Counted from the stretch's first letter, positions 48,001 to 62,788 are shown. The stretch: 64,000 bases of DNA from Nymphaea colorata (GCF_008831285.2 NC_045143.1:22136302-22200301), one strand, 5' to 3'. The notes: generated by a model from the sequence alone, not told the origin. A program made the numbers and translations.

Positions 48001-51000
48001 GTTCGGCAAATTTTTTTAAAAAATTAAACATTTAAAACATCTTAAAAATTATAAAAAATAATAATTAATAAAAAAACGACAAAAAACGGGTAAATAACAG
48101 CAAAAAACGGGAAAATAACGTATAATACGGGTATTAAACGGGTATTATACGCGTTTTTTGTTTTTTGACGTTTTTTTTTTTAAAAAACGGAAATAGTACG
48201 GGTATTATACGGCAGAACTGTTTTTGGCGTTAAAAACGCGTTTTTTTTAAAAAAACGGCGTTTTTTGTGACAATACTTTCAACCTAACTCTGAAAGGCTG
48301 TAGATATCCCATCTGAGCTCTGAATAGGGTAAAAAGGGGCTATGGAAAGCTATACATGTCTACGTTTATTTGCCAAAAGAGGATCCGGAAAATTCAATCA
48401 GATTGCAGTGCACAGTTAGTCCAACACTCTAAATGACGACACATTATTCTGAAGAATCTGAACTAGGTCTAATAGGAAATGTGGAACAAGGTGTAGAAAT
48501 AAATATTTATTTTCTCCTTTCTAAGGGACATTCAAGATGGTTTCGGAAAGCTTTAGATATCAGGAATCTGTGGGCTTAATCAGAACTTGAAAATACAGAG
48601 TTGGTGTTAAGCTATGGCCCAAGTGACAAAAACTGGTCCTGAACTACAAGCCATAAGTTTCGAACTAAACCCCTGAATTGTTCAGTCTCTCTTTCTGCTC
48701 CGAACACCAAATAACACATGCAATATGGAATTGGAAAGCTCCGGATGTTAGGAATCCATGGGCTGAACCAGAACTCCAAAATACTGAGACTCTGGTCAGC
48801 TCCACAACTCAAAAACTGGTCCTGATCTACCAGCAGGCAGTGAACCTAAAGTTAAGCCCTGATTTATTCATTCTATCTCTTTATACTATGATGTCCTAAT
48901 ATAGCAAGCAAATATGTCATCGGAAAGCTTGTTCTGTCAGTGATCAAAGAGCTCAACATAATGAAAATTTGCTTCTCCAATAAGAACATCACAGGCGACT
49001 GGCTGGGGGCCTGAAGGCTTGAACTGCATCAAAGAGGGCAGTCCGTGATCTTGAGAAAACATTAAGAATAGGATTTCATTGGTTCATTAGGGTTCAATTT
49101 AGCTGGATTATTAGTTTGTTAAGTTCATCCACATGGGATGAAGCATGTATTTGACCACAAGGGCCTCCAGATAAAAATCTTGTGTATGGCCAGGGTAAGG
49201 TTTGAAAGTGACCTCCTGGGTGTCACTAGTGGGCCCCATTGAACACATAATGGCATACATGAGTGTTTGAATGCCCTAGCCTTTCAAGGTTGTATGCCTT
49301 GTATTCTAATATCATGCTTATTAGGATATGTGCTTGTGACTTGTTTAATTGTGTTAACCGAGTTTAGCGTTCCGTAAGCAATCTAGCTCACAGATGTGTT
49401 AAATATGACTCTCTAAGTAATCTAATTGGTACATGCATTAAATATAACACAGGCTTTGCCTGTGACTTGGCTTATGCAAGTGCAAGCATATCCCACTTGT
49501 TGGTTGTGTCTCAAAATGGTGTGGCACAACATGTGCACACTGTGGCTATGCATTCTTTCTTCTGCATTGGATTACCCATAATGTATTGGGCAAAACAAGG
49601 GCACAAAGTTTGCTTATGTGATTTAGGAGAGTAAGACATCTCCTGGAAACTAGGAAGATCGGTCGTCCACGACAGGTTGTGTTGGTGGTTTGACTATAAC
49701 TAATACAGCGGCAGTTTGAGATATCTCAAGAAGCTTCATTACGAACACCTACAATCCTAAAAGATTGTTTGGTGAAAACATGTTTATGCACATGTACTGT
49801 GTCTACAGAGTCTTCTAGTTGGCCCTCCATGACAACCATGCAAGTGTAGTCTAGAAATGTACATACATTTTCTCAACCTTAGAGGCTTTATATCCATCTT
49901 ATGTATTTAAATTTTACATTGTGAGCATGTTTGAGTATCTATCATATAAGAGAGATCTAACCCTTTCCCTTATTTTTTACAGGTAGCACCTGATCACTTG
50001 GTAGATGACGGCCTTATTTTCTATGGTCTAGGCTGCATTGCTTGCCAATTGCCATTGTGGAAATTTATGTTTCAATTCTGATCTGTGAAGCAATTGGCCT
50101 GAATTATATTTTATGTATGGGCCACTATTAGGCCAAAAACTTCATCACTCTAATGCATGATTTGTTTTCTCTGTCACATGGATGCGGGTACGATACGGGT
50201 ACGGACACGACAATTTTTAAATTTTTTGGATACGCAGGTACAGCAAATTTTATATTCTCAAAAATGATAAAATGAAAAAAAACATTAAAATTAATAGTTC
50301 TGAGAAAAAACATGTCTTCTTCTACTGTTTTTTGTAAGAGAAGAACTAATACAACAGGACAAATCATACAAATCGACTTCATTTTTTGGTTCAGATCGGG
50401 TCTGGCCCAGACCTGATCCAAAACGCATCCACCCCATATCCCGTATCCGTATTCCCGTATCCGCATATCGACACGGGTACGTGGGCTAAACCCACGTGTC
50501 TGTGTGTTGTAGTTTGTTTTGAATGTCATGGTACCTGATTTTATTTAATGTTTAATTAACGATGTTTTGAGCTTGCATGAATCAATATTTATTCTACCAC
50601 AGATTTGTTTAAAAGAAACAAGTCAAAGTTTGGGACATGACACCGTCTCACCAAGGCATAGAGAATGTATTGTTATACATTCTCATTTTGCAACCACCTA
50701 ATATGAAATTAAACTATAACTTTGCTAGACAGATGTTATGCATATGGAACTAAAAGCCATAGAGAAATGCAAAACTTGTAAAATACAATGTCTGCCAAAT
50801 GAAAGATAATCTAGATAGTAGATGAGTCTATAAGGTAAAGGCTGAGAGTAGTGGGTTACTCAAGAGGCAAAAGGTTAGCCTTGCAGCTCAAGGGTATTAC
50901 CAGAAGTACCTTTCTGAGTTCAAAAGAGATTAAAACGAAAAGCCTAAAGCAATCTGTTTATGGCTAAGGCTTAATAGCCTTTATGCACATGTGCCTTTCA

Positions 51001-52192
51001 CTCATAGCATCATTCACATATTGTTTTTCTCCATAAAACGCTCGTTCACATCTTAACTGGAAAATCTCTTCCTGTTATATTGCTTTCACGTGCATACACT
51101 CGCAGGTAGTGTCTAACATCAGCTTCTAGCAAGAAGAAGGAGCACAATGCTGCAGAATCCTGAACTCCAGCCAGCACATGTAAGACCTATTATCCTAAAC
51201 CTTGAGCTTCCCAATATAAATCTCGAAACTAGAAATATCACATTACTTTACAGCTTCAAAATAATGGTTAGAAGGGAATGTCCGAGAGATCATTTAGACA
51301 ATAGACCCAAACCCGTCATGTGCAAGAGCTTCTCTAAATGACAATAATAGCATGATAAAAAAAAAATCAAGAAAATCCTAGCATTTCCCAAATGATTACT
51401 TACTTTGGCGGCTTGAAAGATTCCCCCACCTGACGCCACAGCTTACATGTAGTAACCTGCATATATCACCATTACAAAGTCTTGTCATGAATACAATATC
51501 TCCGCTTGGTACCAGAAATCCCCAAAAACAAAGCAGCAGCTCAGAGTCTCCATACATGGTCGTAACCCCCCAATCTAGTCACCGCTCTCCAAAGCCTACC
51601 CAAGAACAAATACAAAGCCGAAAGAAAAAAAAGAGGCATCAAACAAGAGGATCATTGAGGAAACAGCGGATGGAAACGAGAGAGACAGAGAGAGGAGTAC
51701 GGACTTGAGGCAGTTCAGGCCCTCCCCATAAAACTTGGGGACCTTGAACTCCATGTTTCTCTCCTTAAAGAAGTTCTCGAGCTCCTTCACGAACGCTGCC
51801 TGCTCCTCCTCTGACCCAGACTCGTCGCCCTCCTCCACCCGAGCATCACCAGGCCGCAACCGATTCGTTCCCTCCGCAGTCGGAGGGCCTTCCTCAGCCA
51901 CCTCATGCTTCAAAGGCGCGTTCTCCTCAGACTGCCCGCCACCACCGTTTTCGCGCCCAACGCCACCACCTCCCCCATCGTCACCTTCGGCCTTAACATC
52001 CCCAAGATCCCCACCTTCCCCTGCACCCTGACGGCTCGATTCTCCGCCTTCACCGACAGGCCCATCAGAGGCCTTCTTAGAGGAAACAGGGCCATCAACG
52101 CTCATGGGGACATCGTCCAAAGGCCCTTCCGCCGGAGCCTCCCCACCGCCGCCGGACCCTTCGACGGTCTGCCCACCATTCTCACCAGTCAT
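28239..52192 (-). CDS. ARID domain + alpha-crystallin/HSP20 domain nuclear protein (Arabidopsis ARID5/6-like)
   Basis: Twelve exons join in frame (429 aa): 52192-51705, 51595-51556, 51456-51404, 40367-40322, 39238-39140, 32391-32269, 32157-32106, 32029-31957, 29846-29780, 29667-29617, 28523-28431 and 28343-28239 (stop TAG). Residues 1-125 are Gly/Glu/Asp-rich and disordered. Residues about 128-217 form the ARID DNA-binding domain: EEQAAFVKELENFF, KFYGEGLNCLK, LWRAVTRLGGYD, KLWRQVGESFKPPK, FRIFYEK. A basic linker follows (GSGRARRDAAARAMQGWHSQ, KREKQLKNLGVLKRKK). Residues about 326-429 form an alpha-crystallin fold (VVDIGQSADWVKVNV, FEVYALVPGLLREE, EPEQIDNPWGVTPFKK, LHGQLFVRAPFE). Arabidopsis relatives belong to a chromatin (PEAT-type) complex; this is family knowledge. 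Introns 3 (11.0 kb), 5 (6.7 kb) and 8 (2.1 kb) carry transposons. All joins are phase-consistent. Confidence 0.95.
30852..31019. mobile_element. 168-bp MITE with long inverted repeats, ARID intron 8
   Basis: The left arm (TAGGGTCCACTTGGCAAAC...TGTAACTGTTC) and the complement of the right arm (TAGGGGCCTATTTGGCAAAT...TGTAACTGTTC) pair over about 40 bp with a few mismatches. The element begins TAGGG and ends CCCTA. No convincing 8-bp duplication was found at the flanks, so the superfamily is open. A related single arm appears near 7640-7670. Confidence 0.75.
33093..33170. repeat. Compound (TA)n(GA)n microsatellite, 78 bp
   Basis: A TA run of about 53 bp passes into a GA run to 33170. It lies in ARID intron 5, just before the CCTAGGC-family fragment and the Copia element. 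Confidence 0.95.
33207..33477. mobile_element. CCTAGGC-family element fragment (copy 2), interrupted by the Copia element
   Basis: It begins GCTATGTTGCCAAGGCG, like the end of the 17.9-kb copy, and carries several CCTAGGC blocks to about 33345. The inner part (DACTAGG..., TTTAGGTGA, AGTCCATGGAA) aligns with the copy at 46494. The sequence then becomes AT-rich with repeated TATACCTGT-like words. The Copia insertion splits that zone, because the same words continue after 38187. The right end was not identified. Confidence 0.6.
33483..33724 (-). repeat. 3' LTR of the Copia element
   Basis: 242 bp, TG...CA in both readings. It contains the near-palindrome GGGTCTGGACCCAGACCC (about 33674-33692). 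It follows the polypurine tract in element sense. Confidence 0.95.
33719..37472 (-). pseudogene. Copia pol remnants (protease-integrase-RT-RNase H)
   Basis: There are four open segments. At 37472-36570 (300 codons) lie the protease DSGATHHM block near the start, an integrase zinc-binding H-H-C-C (WHERLGHL...CDVCQAKHG) and the first two catalytic aspartates (HSDVWGP, SDNAREY). At 36667-36206 lies the end of integrase; around 36510-36530 the expected PQxNGVAER region is broken by a frame change and a Gly-to-stop change, so the third catalytic residue is not in a usable frame. At 35590-34913 lies the RT N-terminus (WVYTIKYKPDGSVERYKARLVAKG). It ends at an in-frame TAG just before 34909-33719, with LDVKNVFFNGDLEEEVYM, LVYVDDMIV and an RNase H segment (YSDADLAGC, AEAEYRAIA). 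The C-terminal ADVLTK-type segment is shortened. Not functional as it stands. Confidence 0.93.
35633..36053. mobile_element. 421-bp (GGGTAC)-rich MITE nested in the Copia element (copy 1)
   Basis: The ends CTATGTCACACGG and CCGTGTGACATAG are perfect 13-bp inverted repeats, flanked by the exact 8-bp direct repeat CTTAAATC (35625-35632 and 36054-36061). Near the left end the hexamer GGGTAC is reiterated about four times (35667-35691). Near the right end is a palindrome, GGATCGGGTCTGACCCAGAC (35936-35955) continuing CCGATCC. An 8-bp duplication fits hAT-type integration; the termini are not a textbook hAT end. It inserted after the Copia element because it interrupts pol. Confidence 0.93.
37926..37942 (-). 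other. Copia primer-binding site
   Basis: Directly inside the 5' LTR, the minus strand reads TGGTATCGGAGTCGTGA. TGGTATC(A/G)GAG is the usual plant Copia site complementary to the 3' end of initiator methionine tRNA. Confidence 0.85.
37943..38182 (-). repeat. 5' LTR of the Copia element
   Basis: 240 bp, the partner of 33483-33724. The visible differences are a lost CT in the CTCTCT run and eight substitutions clustered in the half nearer 38182. Confidence 0.95.
38323..38689. mobile_element. ACGG-rich MITE (copy 1, worn), ARID intron 5
   Basis: The left end TATAGTCACAAATAACG and the inner block AAACGGCGAGGTTTTTCTCG match the elements at 47906 and 60814. The complement of the right end (TATTACAGAAAACAC) is a decayed version of the same terminus. 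The interior is almost pure A/T with ACG words. No clear target duplication was found. Confidence 0.65.
42780..44850 (+). pseudogene. Ty1/Copia relic (gag to integrase) in ARID intron 3
   Basis: Discontinuous translation gives a gag-like EKSIKEYFGELNQLW block (about 42990-43040), a decayed protease block PWILYLTASFHITP near 43540 (from W-I-x-D-S-G-A-S-x-H), a CMIGN-K block near 43960, a WGPPPII...YTTFFNRY integrase stretch near 44060-44125, LKNKSDIFTPFKIFYNK near 44140-44190 and a CVF-Y-KSQKGFRCYDFEND stretch near 44575-44630. Stops and frame changes are frequent. No LTRs were recognised. It is antisense to the ARID gene and older than the 33-38 kb element. Confidence 0.7.
44851..46490. other. 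ARID intron 3 section, no recognised element
   Basis: AT-rich intronic sequence. A short stretch near 45940-46010 reads GWRTALEGPLELHFHLDWAE in one frame and may be retroelement debris, but I cannot assign it to a family. Confidence 0.3.
46494..47316. mobile_element. CCTAGGC-family element (copy 3), ARID intron 3
   Basis: The left end (CATAGTTGTGCATCTCCTAGG) and the complement of the right end (TTAGTTTTCAAGGTGGCTAGG) are imperfect inverted repeats. The left subterminal region aligns with the 33207 fragment over blocks such as GACTAGGCATG, TTTAGGTGAGGG and AGTCCATGGAAGG. The interior contains short direct repeats (CAAAGTGTTT words at 46660-46745, and AGCCTGGCATTTCA near 47010 and 47090). Boundaries are approximate and no target duplication was confirmed. 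Confidence 0.55.
47906..48275. mobile_element. ACGG-rich MITE (copy 2, best preserved), ARID intron 3
   Basis: Perfect 17-bp inverted termini, TATTGTCACAAAAAACG at 47906-47922 and its complement at 48259-48275. The interior is built from ACGGGTATTATAC and AAAAAACG words and is unlike ordinary intron sequence. No coding capacity. Flanking bases show no exact duplication. Confidence 0.85.
48344..48980. repeat. Satellite-like tandem repeat, about 188-bp period
   Basis: The block GGAAAGCT plus a following GGATGT(T/C)AGGAATC-like stretch begins at 48545, 48733 and 48922 (spacings 188 and 189), with a more diverged start at 48344. Shared internal words include AAAAACTGGTCCTGA and CAGAACT. Units are clearly diverged, so the array is old. 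It lies in ARID intron 3. Confidence 0.7.
50169..50512. mobile_element. 344-bp (GGGTAC)-rich MITE (copy 2), ARID intron 3
   Basis: Same family as 35633-36053. The left end CTCTGTCACATGGATGCGGG, the interior GGGTACGATACGGGTACGG and the palindrome AGATCGGGTCTGGCCCAGAC (50394-50413) all have counterparts there. It is flanked by the exact 8-bp direct repeat TTTGTTTT (50161-50168 and 50513-50520). The termini have diverged more than in copy 1. Confidence 0.9.
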
Positions 52193-54630
52193 TCCGCTCC
52201 ACCTCTGACTGTGGGAGTGAAGACGAACGGCGAAGTGGCAAAGTAGGGTGAAGCTCGTGAACGGCCAGAGCGGCCCGAATGCCCTGTTCTCGATACCGGC
52301 CTAGGATTCAGCCGAGTTTATGACGATGTCGCTCTCTGTCCTTCTCTGAGAAGGCTGCCTATGGCCTTTCTTTTGACGGGGAGCACAACGGCCGTGTTAG
52401 CGAGATTAGGAGAAAGCCGATTTGGATATCGCACCGTTCAACAAAAAGATTGACGACCGAGAGTGGTCGCCGAGTACAGGGTCTGTCGTGAGCCAATTGG
52501 CCGATTTGACACCAAAGCGTACCTATTTTGGTACCCCCAAAAAGGGTAGCGTGTAATAGAAAAAATTAGGATATAATTTGGGGATTGTATTTAAATAATT
52601 GAATTTCACATGTCCGAACTGATACCAACGACTTTGCTAGTTATTAAGTGGGCTTAGCTTTACAGCCTCTAAATTGAGATCTGAAAATTTCTTCTTAGGT
52701 CCAACAGGTTAGTAATGAAAACTAGTGGAGTCCCCCTTGGCCAGCAGATCATTTTCTAAAGGCATGAACTCAACTCCCTCGACTTCTTTGTCAAGCTCTG
52801 GCTATGCACTTTAGGTGAGAGAAAGTTGCTTCTCAACCACGGGGATTTTTTTAGGAGCAGAGAGAACAATCCAACATTTGGATCCGAGTAGGACTAAACT
52901 GAATTCGAATTCAAATAATACATGACAACTAAAATTTTTTAACTTTTTCAACATAAATTATTTTTTTTTCAATTGGCTAGGGCCATGGTACCTGGCGTGA
53001 GCCCGATCCACGTTAAATAGTGTAGTACTTCCACTCTATTAATACAGAAGCATAATCCCCACAGAATATGGACATGACAAGTTGACAACAATGATTTTTC
53101 ATTAGTACTAGCTCAACCAGCTACGTGCGCCTCTTAAGGCAAGCTCTACCCATACACTTGACTTCGTCCCAAAGCCCTTTGATCGAAACCACTCATTTCC
53201 AATTTGTCATCAATGATGATCCCACCAAAACCCTCCCAACTTCGCCATCAATTAAAATCTAACAACTTAGATGAGGCATGGAGATTCCATTAAGTAATCC
53301 TACACCTAATATTATTAAAATTTTGAAACAGTGATGGAAAACTCTTCAGCCACGACACATGAATCAAAAGGTTGCAAACCTAGTGATTGGCTACATATGT
53401 CATGGTGCTCTGGGCTCGATAATGAAGTATTGGGCTGACAATGTGGGAAAAAGATCAGGCACTGATTGCATCTAAGATGGAAGCTTAAGAACTCGGTTGA
53501 AACGATAACTTTTTCTTTCTTTTTTTTTTTGCTTTGAGTTTGAAGATGGTAGACCCTCTAAAATGCATGGTGGTGGTGGACCTCTTGTAAGGTTTGCGAA
53601 ATAGACGACTTGACTACTGCATAGCGTGTAGGCTGTTTCTAAATTAGTTACGCTCAAAGGGCCTTTTTATTCTCGAGGCTTTCAATAGGTAAGATTCATC
53701 CAAAGAAAATTTCTTTGATCACACAAGGACGATCCTCTGCACGTCTTGATGGAACTCAAGGAAAAACAGCGGAAAGAGTCAACAGGAGCACATTTGTGGA
53801 TGTGTATGAAGGTGCAACGTTTGATTTTTGGCCAAAGTTTTTCTTGACTTGTTGACTACGCGCAAGCTGGTGAGCCTTATGAAGTTCATAAGTAGGCTAA
53901 AAACTAGGTTATAATGGCATTGACATGCATTTATAAGAAGAATGCTTGGGTGTTGATGCCAACATAAACTTTTGAGAATACATTTCATTCATTTTTACAA
54001 ATGTCCTTTTGTCATCTCTACAAATAACCCTTTGTAGTTGAGATGACTCCGTTAGCAGTGGTTGCCAAAAAAGTGAATAGAGGTGCATAACAGAAGAGAG
54101 AGAGACAGCATTGTCATCTTCTCGGTGGGACAGTGCTTAGAGGATCTACAAAGGAGGAAAAATCTATTGGAGAAGGAAAATCCATCGAAGTTGCTTCTCT
54201 TCTTCTTGGTTGAGCTGGTGGATTTTTTTTTTTCTAAAGTATCCTGTATCAACAGATTTTCGTTCTAGTATGCAAACGTCCTCCATTTACTCTTTTTGAT
54301 ATTGATTATAGTTACATTTTTTTTGTTAATGATTTTCTGTTACAGCAAAACAATCATTAATGACTTCTACGTCTTCCCTTTGTTGTCATCAACATTTACA
54401 ACTACTTTTGCACACCATAATAAGCGGGTGTAAGAAACTACATGGTGGTTGCTGATTTTTGTTGATATAAGATGGAAATCGTGGGCAACTTATATAGTGC
54501 AGTAGCTACCTGGCCAATGGATAACGAGGAATCAGCCTAATACATGGAGTAGAAGAAAGTGTATCAGTAGACTCACACATGCAAGGATAAAGCAATGGTG
54601 AGTTTGATGCATGCGAGAATTCCTAACCTT
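52193..54630. other. Spacer 5' of the ARID-HSP20 gene
   Basis: The first 300-400 bases are relatively GC-rich and presumably contain the ARID promoter and 5' leader. No individual regulatory element could be assigned. The remainder is AT-rich with no coding similarity that I recognise. Confidence 0.4.
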
Positions 54631-55420
54631 TGGTGTGAATGTTCCAGATGATGGAATAGAGTTTATCGATAGTGAAGATGCATTCAACTTCCAAGTATGG
54701 TTTAGTATTGAGAAGGGTAGCTATGATAAAAAAAAAAAGAGAGAGAGTTTATTATAAGATGTATGAAGAGGAGTGACTAAAGGAAGGCTAGGAAAATTCA
54801 AAAAGAGGAAGAAGATGCATATCACATGCAAGAATTGTGATAAAAAGACTTTCAAACACCAACTTTATTAGAATTAATAGCGGAACACAGTGACCCCTTG
54901 GCTCTTTTTGCTATTATATGCAGATTTAGCTTACATCAAAAGACAACATACACTCATGCAACAATAAGTGAATTAACATCAAATGTCAGTATGGCTCCAA
55001 AGCATATCTATAACTATATCATCAAATTGGAAGTTAGACATAAAAATATGCCATTTGTACCATATCACCTAAAAAGCTATCTTTAATGGAAGAGGAATGA
55101 CATTGAAATACATATAGTAAGTTATTGAAGAAGTTAAGCATAGACCCTAAATTTTAAGGTGTCCTTCAGTTGAATGAAGATACATGTAACAAATGTGTCT
55201 TGGGTGGATGTTAGTTCATGGGTAGACTACGAGGGCCTCAGTGATGTTCTTATGCTTAATACCATAGTGAAAATCAATACTCACTAGTGGAACCTTTTGC
55301 AATTTATGAGCACGACCCACCATGTCTGGAATTGCATATTTGGTAGTGTTTTTTTATATGACTAGATAATAGAAAGTTTCAAATGGTTATTTGCATAGTT
55401 TACTAAGACAAAAATGGCGT
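54630..55420 (+). pseudogene. FAR1/FHY3-family (MULE-derived) relic
   Basis: Translation with stops gives the landmarks of FAR1-related proteins in order. They are VPDDGIEFIDSEDAFNF (from P-x-x-G-M-E-F-x-S-E-x-x-A, near 54645-54695), a KHIYNYI block near 54990-55015, NVSWVDVSSWVDYEGLSDV near 55195-55250 (from the F-W-x-D-x-x-S-x-x-x-Y-x-x-F-G-D-V core), THHVWNCIFGSVFL near 55310-55360 and IIESFKWLFA near 55367-55400. The transposase-like core is decayed and the zinc-binding SWIM end was not found. It may be a dead host-gene copy or a MULE remnant. Confidence 0.65.
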
Positions 55421-55429
55421 GCACCTACT

Positions 55430-57150
55430 AGTAGTGTTGGTAGACATAGATAATGTGATTGCAGGTGCTGCATCACACATGTGGCTAAATGCACATCATT
55501 GGCATTTGCTTTTGACATATATTTCAAAATGGAGCAAAAAATATAATGCACATTTTTAACTATAAATGTGTGATGAAGAGTCCTTTTAGTCTACAGGGAT
55601 TGACCAATATATAACATTACAACTTGTGGTTGCAAAGACTGTATAAGGGAAAAAAGAAATGTGTGCTGGCATACAACTGGTAATTATCTTTATACATACA
55701 TGATTACCACAGAACGGGTTGCCAGTGTGTATACAAACTTTAAGAATAATTTTATGTTCATGTTTAACATTATTTTCGTTTCTTGAGCAATGTGAGTTGC
55801 TTTTATTCTTTTTTCTTCTTTTGATTAACTGAGGATCTATTCTACGAGTTTATGTTCTTGTTAAGTTTTAGTTGTTTGTTATCTGATTTAGTTTGGGGTG
55901 GTGCAAGATCTTCATTAGGATTTTGTTGATTAGAGGAACATCTCTTTGGATTGATTTTTCTCTATTAAAAACTCACTTTTGACCTGGTTGTGCCTTGTTT
56001 AGAGTGTTTTAGGTGTTATGCAGGTATTTCTAGGTTTTGTAGACAAGTCTTTAGAATTTCATTGCCATCAAGTTTGATTAAATGTTAGAATAGTGTTGTC
56101 GTGGGGTTTGCTGCTTGTTATCTTTATTGTTTATCAATTCTCTGCATTGTTTTCCTTTTGTGAGACTTGTATTCATGCCTATGGGTGCATGTTAAAGGGT
56201 GTTTATGTTTGGTGTTGCATTTGAGTTTTGGTCTATAGTTTTGATAGGCTTTAGGGACATATTCTTGTTGTGTTTGGATGGCACCCTCAAAAAGTGATAT
56301 TTTGACACCCTGAAAAATTGATGTTTTGTGAAAACCAGGTTGTTAATCAAGTTTTATAAATCTAGTTCGCGTGTTTCTGTGACAAGTTAAAAATCGAGTT
56401 TTCACTTTTTTATATTTTGGACAACAAAAAATGAGTTGATATATTTTGTAAATACATTGATATTATTAAAACTTTTGGTGCCAAAACCCAATTTTCTACA
56501 AAAACATGAGGTGGTTAAATTTTTCAAGCCATTTTTTAAAATGAGTTTTGTTAAAAATGACTTCACCCAAAGAAGCCTAAAGTGGTGTTTGGAGACAAAA
56601 CACCACCTTTTCCCCTCTTAAATGCCATTTTAGGCTGTCATCCAAGTAGGCCCTTAGGGTTTTAAGCTATTCTCTCATTGTCTTTAGATCATATTTTTGT
56701 GTTGGTTTTCTGGTTGCTTTATTATTATAGATCTAAAGCTATCAAACAATACCAATTTTGTGGTTTATCTATGTTTGGCTAGAATTGTCACATGCAATCT
56801 TTAATTTTTTGAATTTATATGCTTTTTTGCTAGAATTTCTCATATGTGAGGTTGAGTTTTTCTTTACGCACATGAACTGAAGCATGTTTTTTTAGAACTG
56901 ATCAGACATGTCATAAGGAATATATTTATGCTTTACAAATTTTTATTTATGATGATCAGACGTGCAATGGGCATGTCCTTTGTCAGGCCTTTGACGAGAT
57001 TAGCAACCTCATGTTTTAACATTGACTGAATGTCGCCGGCATCCTTTCCCCCAGAATTTGGCATCAAGGAATCATGCGTTCCTACTAATGTTGAAGGGAA
57101 GATCAACAGCAGCTCTTGGTCACACAGTTCATGTGAGTGAGTTTGACGAA
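55430..57150. other. Spacer with no recognised gene
   Basis: T-rich sequence with no coding similarity. A candidate worn MITE occupies about 56266-56656. Confidence 0.4.
56266..56656. mobile_element. Candidate worn MITE
   Basis: The left TTTGGATGGCACCCT and the complement of the right end (CTTGGATGACAGCCT) face each other. GTTTTG/CAAAAC-rich arms lie just inside. The inverted repeat is imperfect and no target duplication was established. Confidence 0.4.
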
Positions 57151-57153
57151 TCT

Positions 57154-57237
57154 CTATGTTTCAAGTAGTAGGTGAGTCTGTGATCTTACCAATGCCTATG
57201 TTTCAAGTAGTAGGTGAGTCTGTGATCTTACCAATGC
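57154..57237. repeat. 42-bp perfect tandem duplication upstream of RPT4
   Basis: The unit beginning CTATGTTTCAAGTAGTAGG is present twice, at 57154 and 57196, without visible differences. A second nearby direct repeat (CATTGACGTCTGTTTGATTC, near 57344 and 57390) carries a TGACGTC word, the core of bZIP-type sites. Relation to transcription is unknown. Confidence 0.9.
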
Positions 57238-57440
57238 CTATACGCAATGCCCAAGAACAAAAGAAAAGTGAGAGAGGAAACAGACAGCCTTGTTGCTTTC
57301 CATTTGTCATCATGAACCTAGAGCCTATCGGCCATTGGCCATTGCATTGACGTCTGTTTGATTCTCTCATTTGATCTCACCCATCGGCCATTGCATTGAC
57401 GTCTGTTTGATTCTCTACCAAAAACGGACTCACCCGAGTT

Positions 57441-57652
57441 ATGGACGGGGCAGTTCCGGGTCATACCCGACCCGTGGATGCCCCTTCACTTTCGGGGTTA
57501 TTGTCTTCTCCAAGCTACCCTCCGTTACCTTGCTTTGTGAGGAGAGATCGAGGAAGAATCGGCCTGGAGTTGATCCCCCTCGGGCGAGGCAGAAGAGACA
57601 CTGAGAAGCCCGCAAAGAGAGAGAGAGAGGGAAGAAGTGAGATTCCTGGAAG

Positions 57653-57656
<4 letters not shown>
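57441..57656 (+). promoter_or_regulatory. Possible upstream ORF ending on the RPT4 start codon
   Basis: A 71-codon frame starts at 57441. Its TGA (57654-57656) overlaps the RPT4 ATG (57653-57655) as ATGA, an arrangement that can support termination-reinitiation. Whether it lies in the transcript depends on the unknown transcription start. Confidence 0.3.

Positions 57657-62788
<5,132 letters not shown>

Noticed and set aside
48344-48980. CRISPR-like array
   Set aside because: The period of about 188 bp, diverged units and plant context exclude it; it is an ordinary tandem repeat.
51735-52246. Plus-strand frames of 98 and 113 codons opposite ARID exon 1
   Set aside because: Antisense shadows of the Gly/Glu-rich, GC-rich first exon; composition explains their length.
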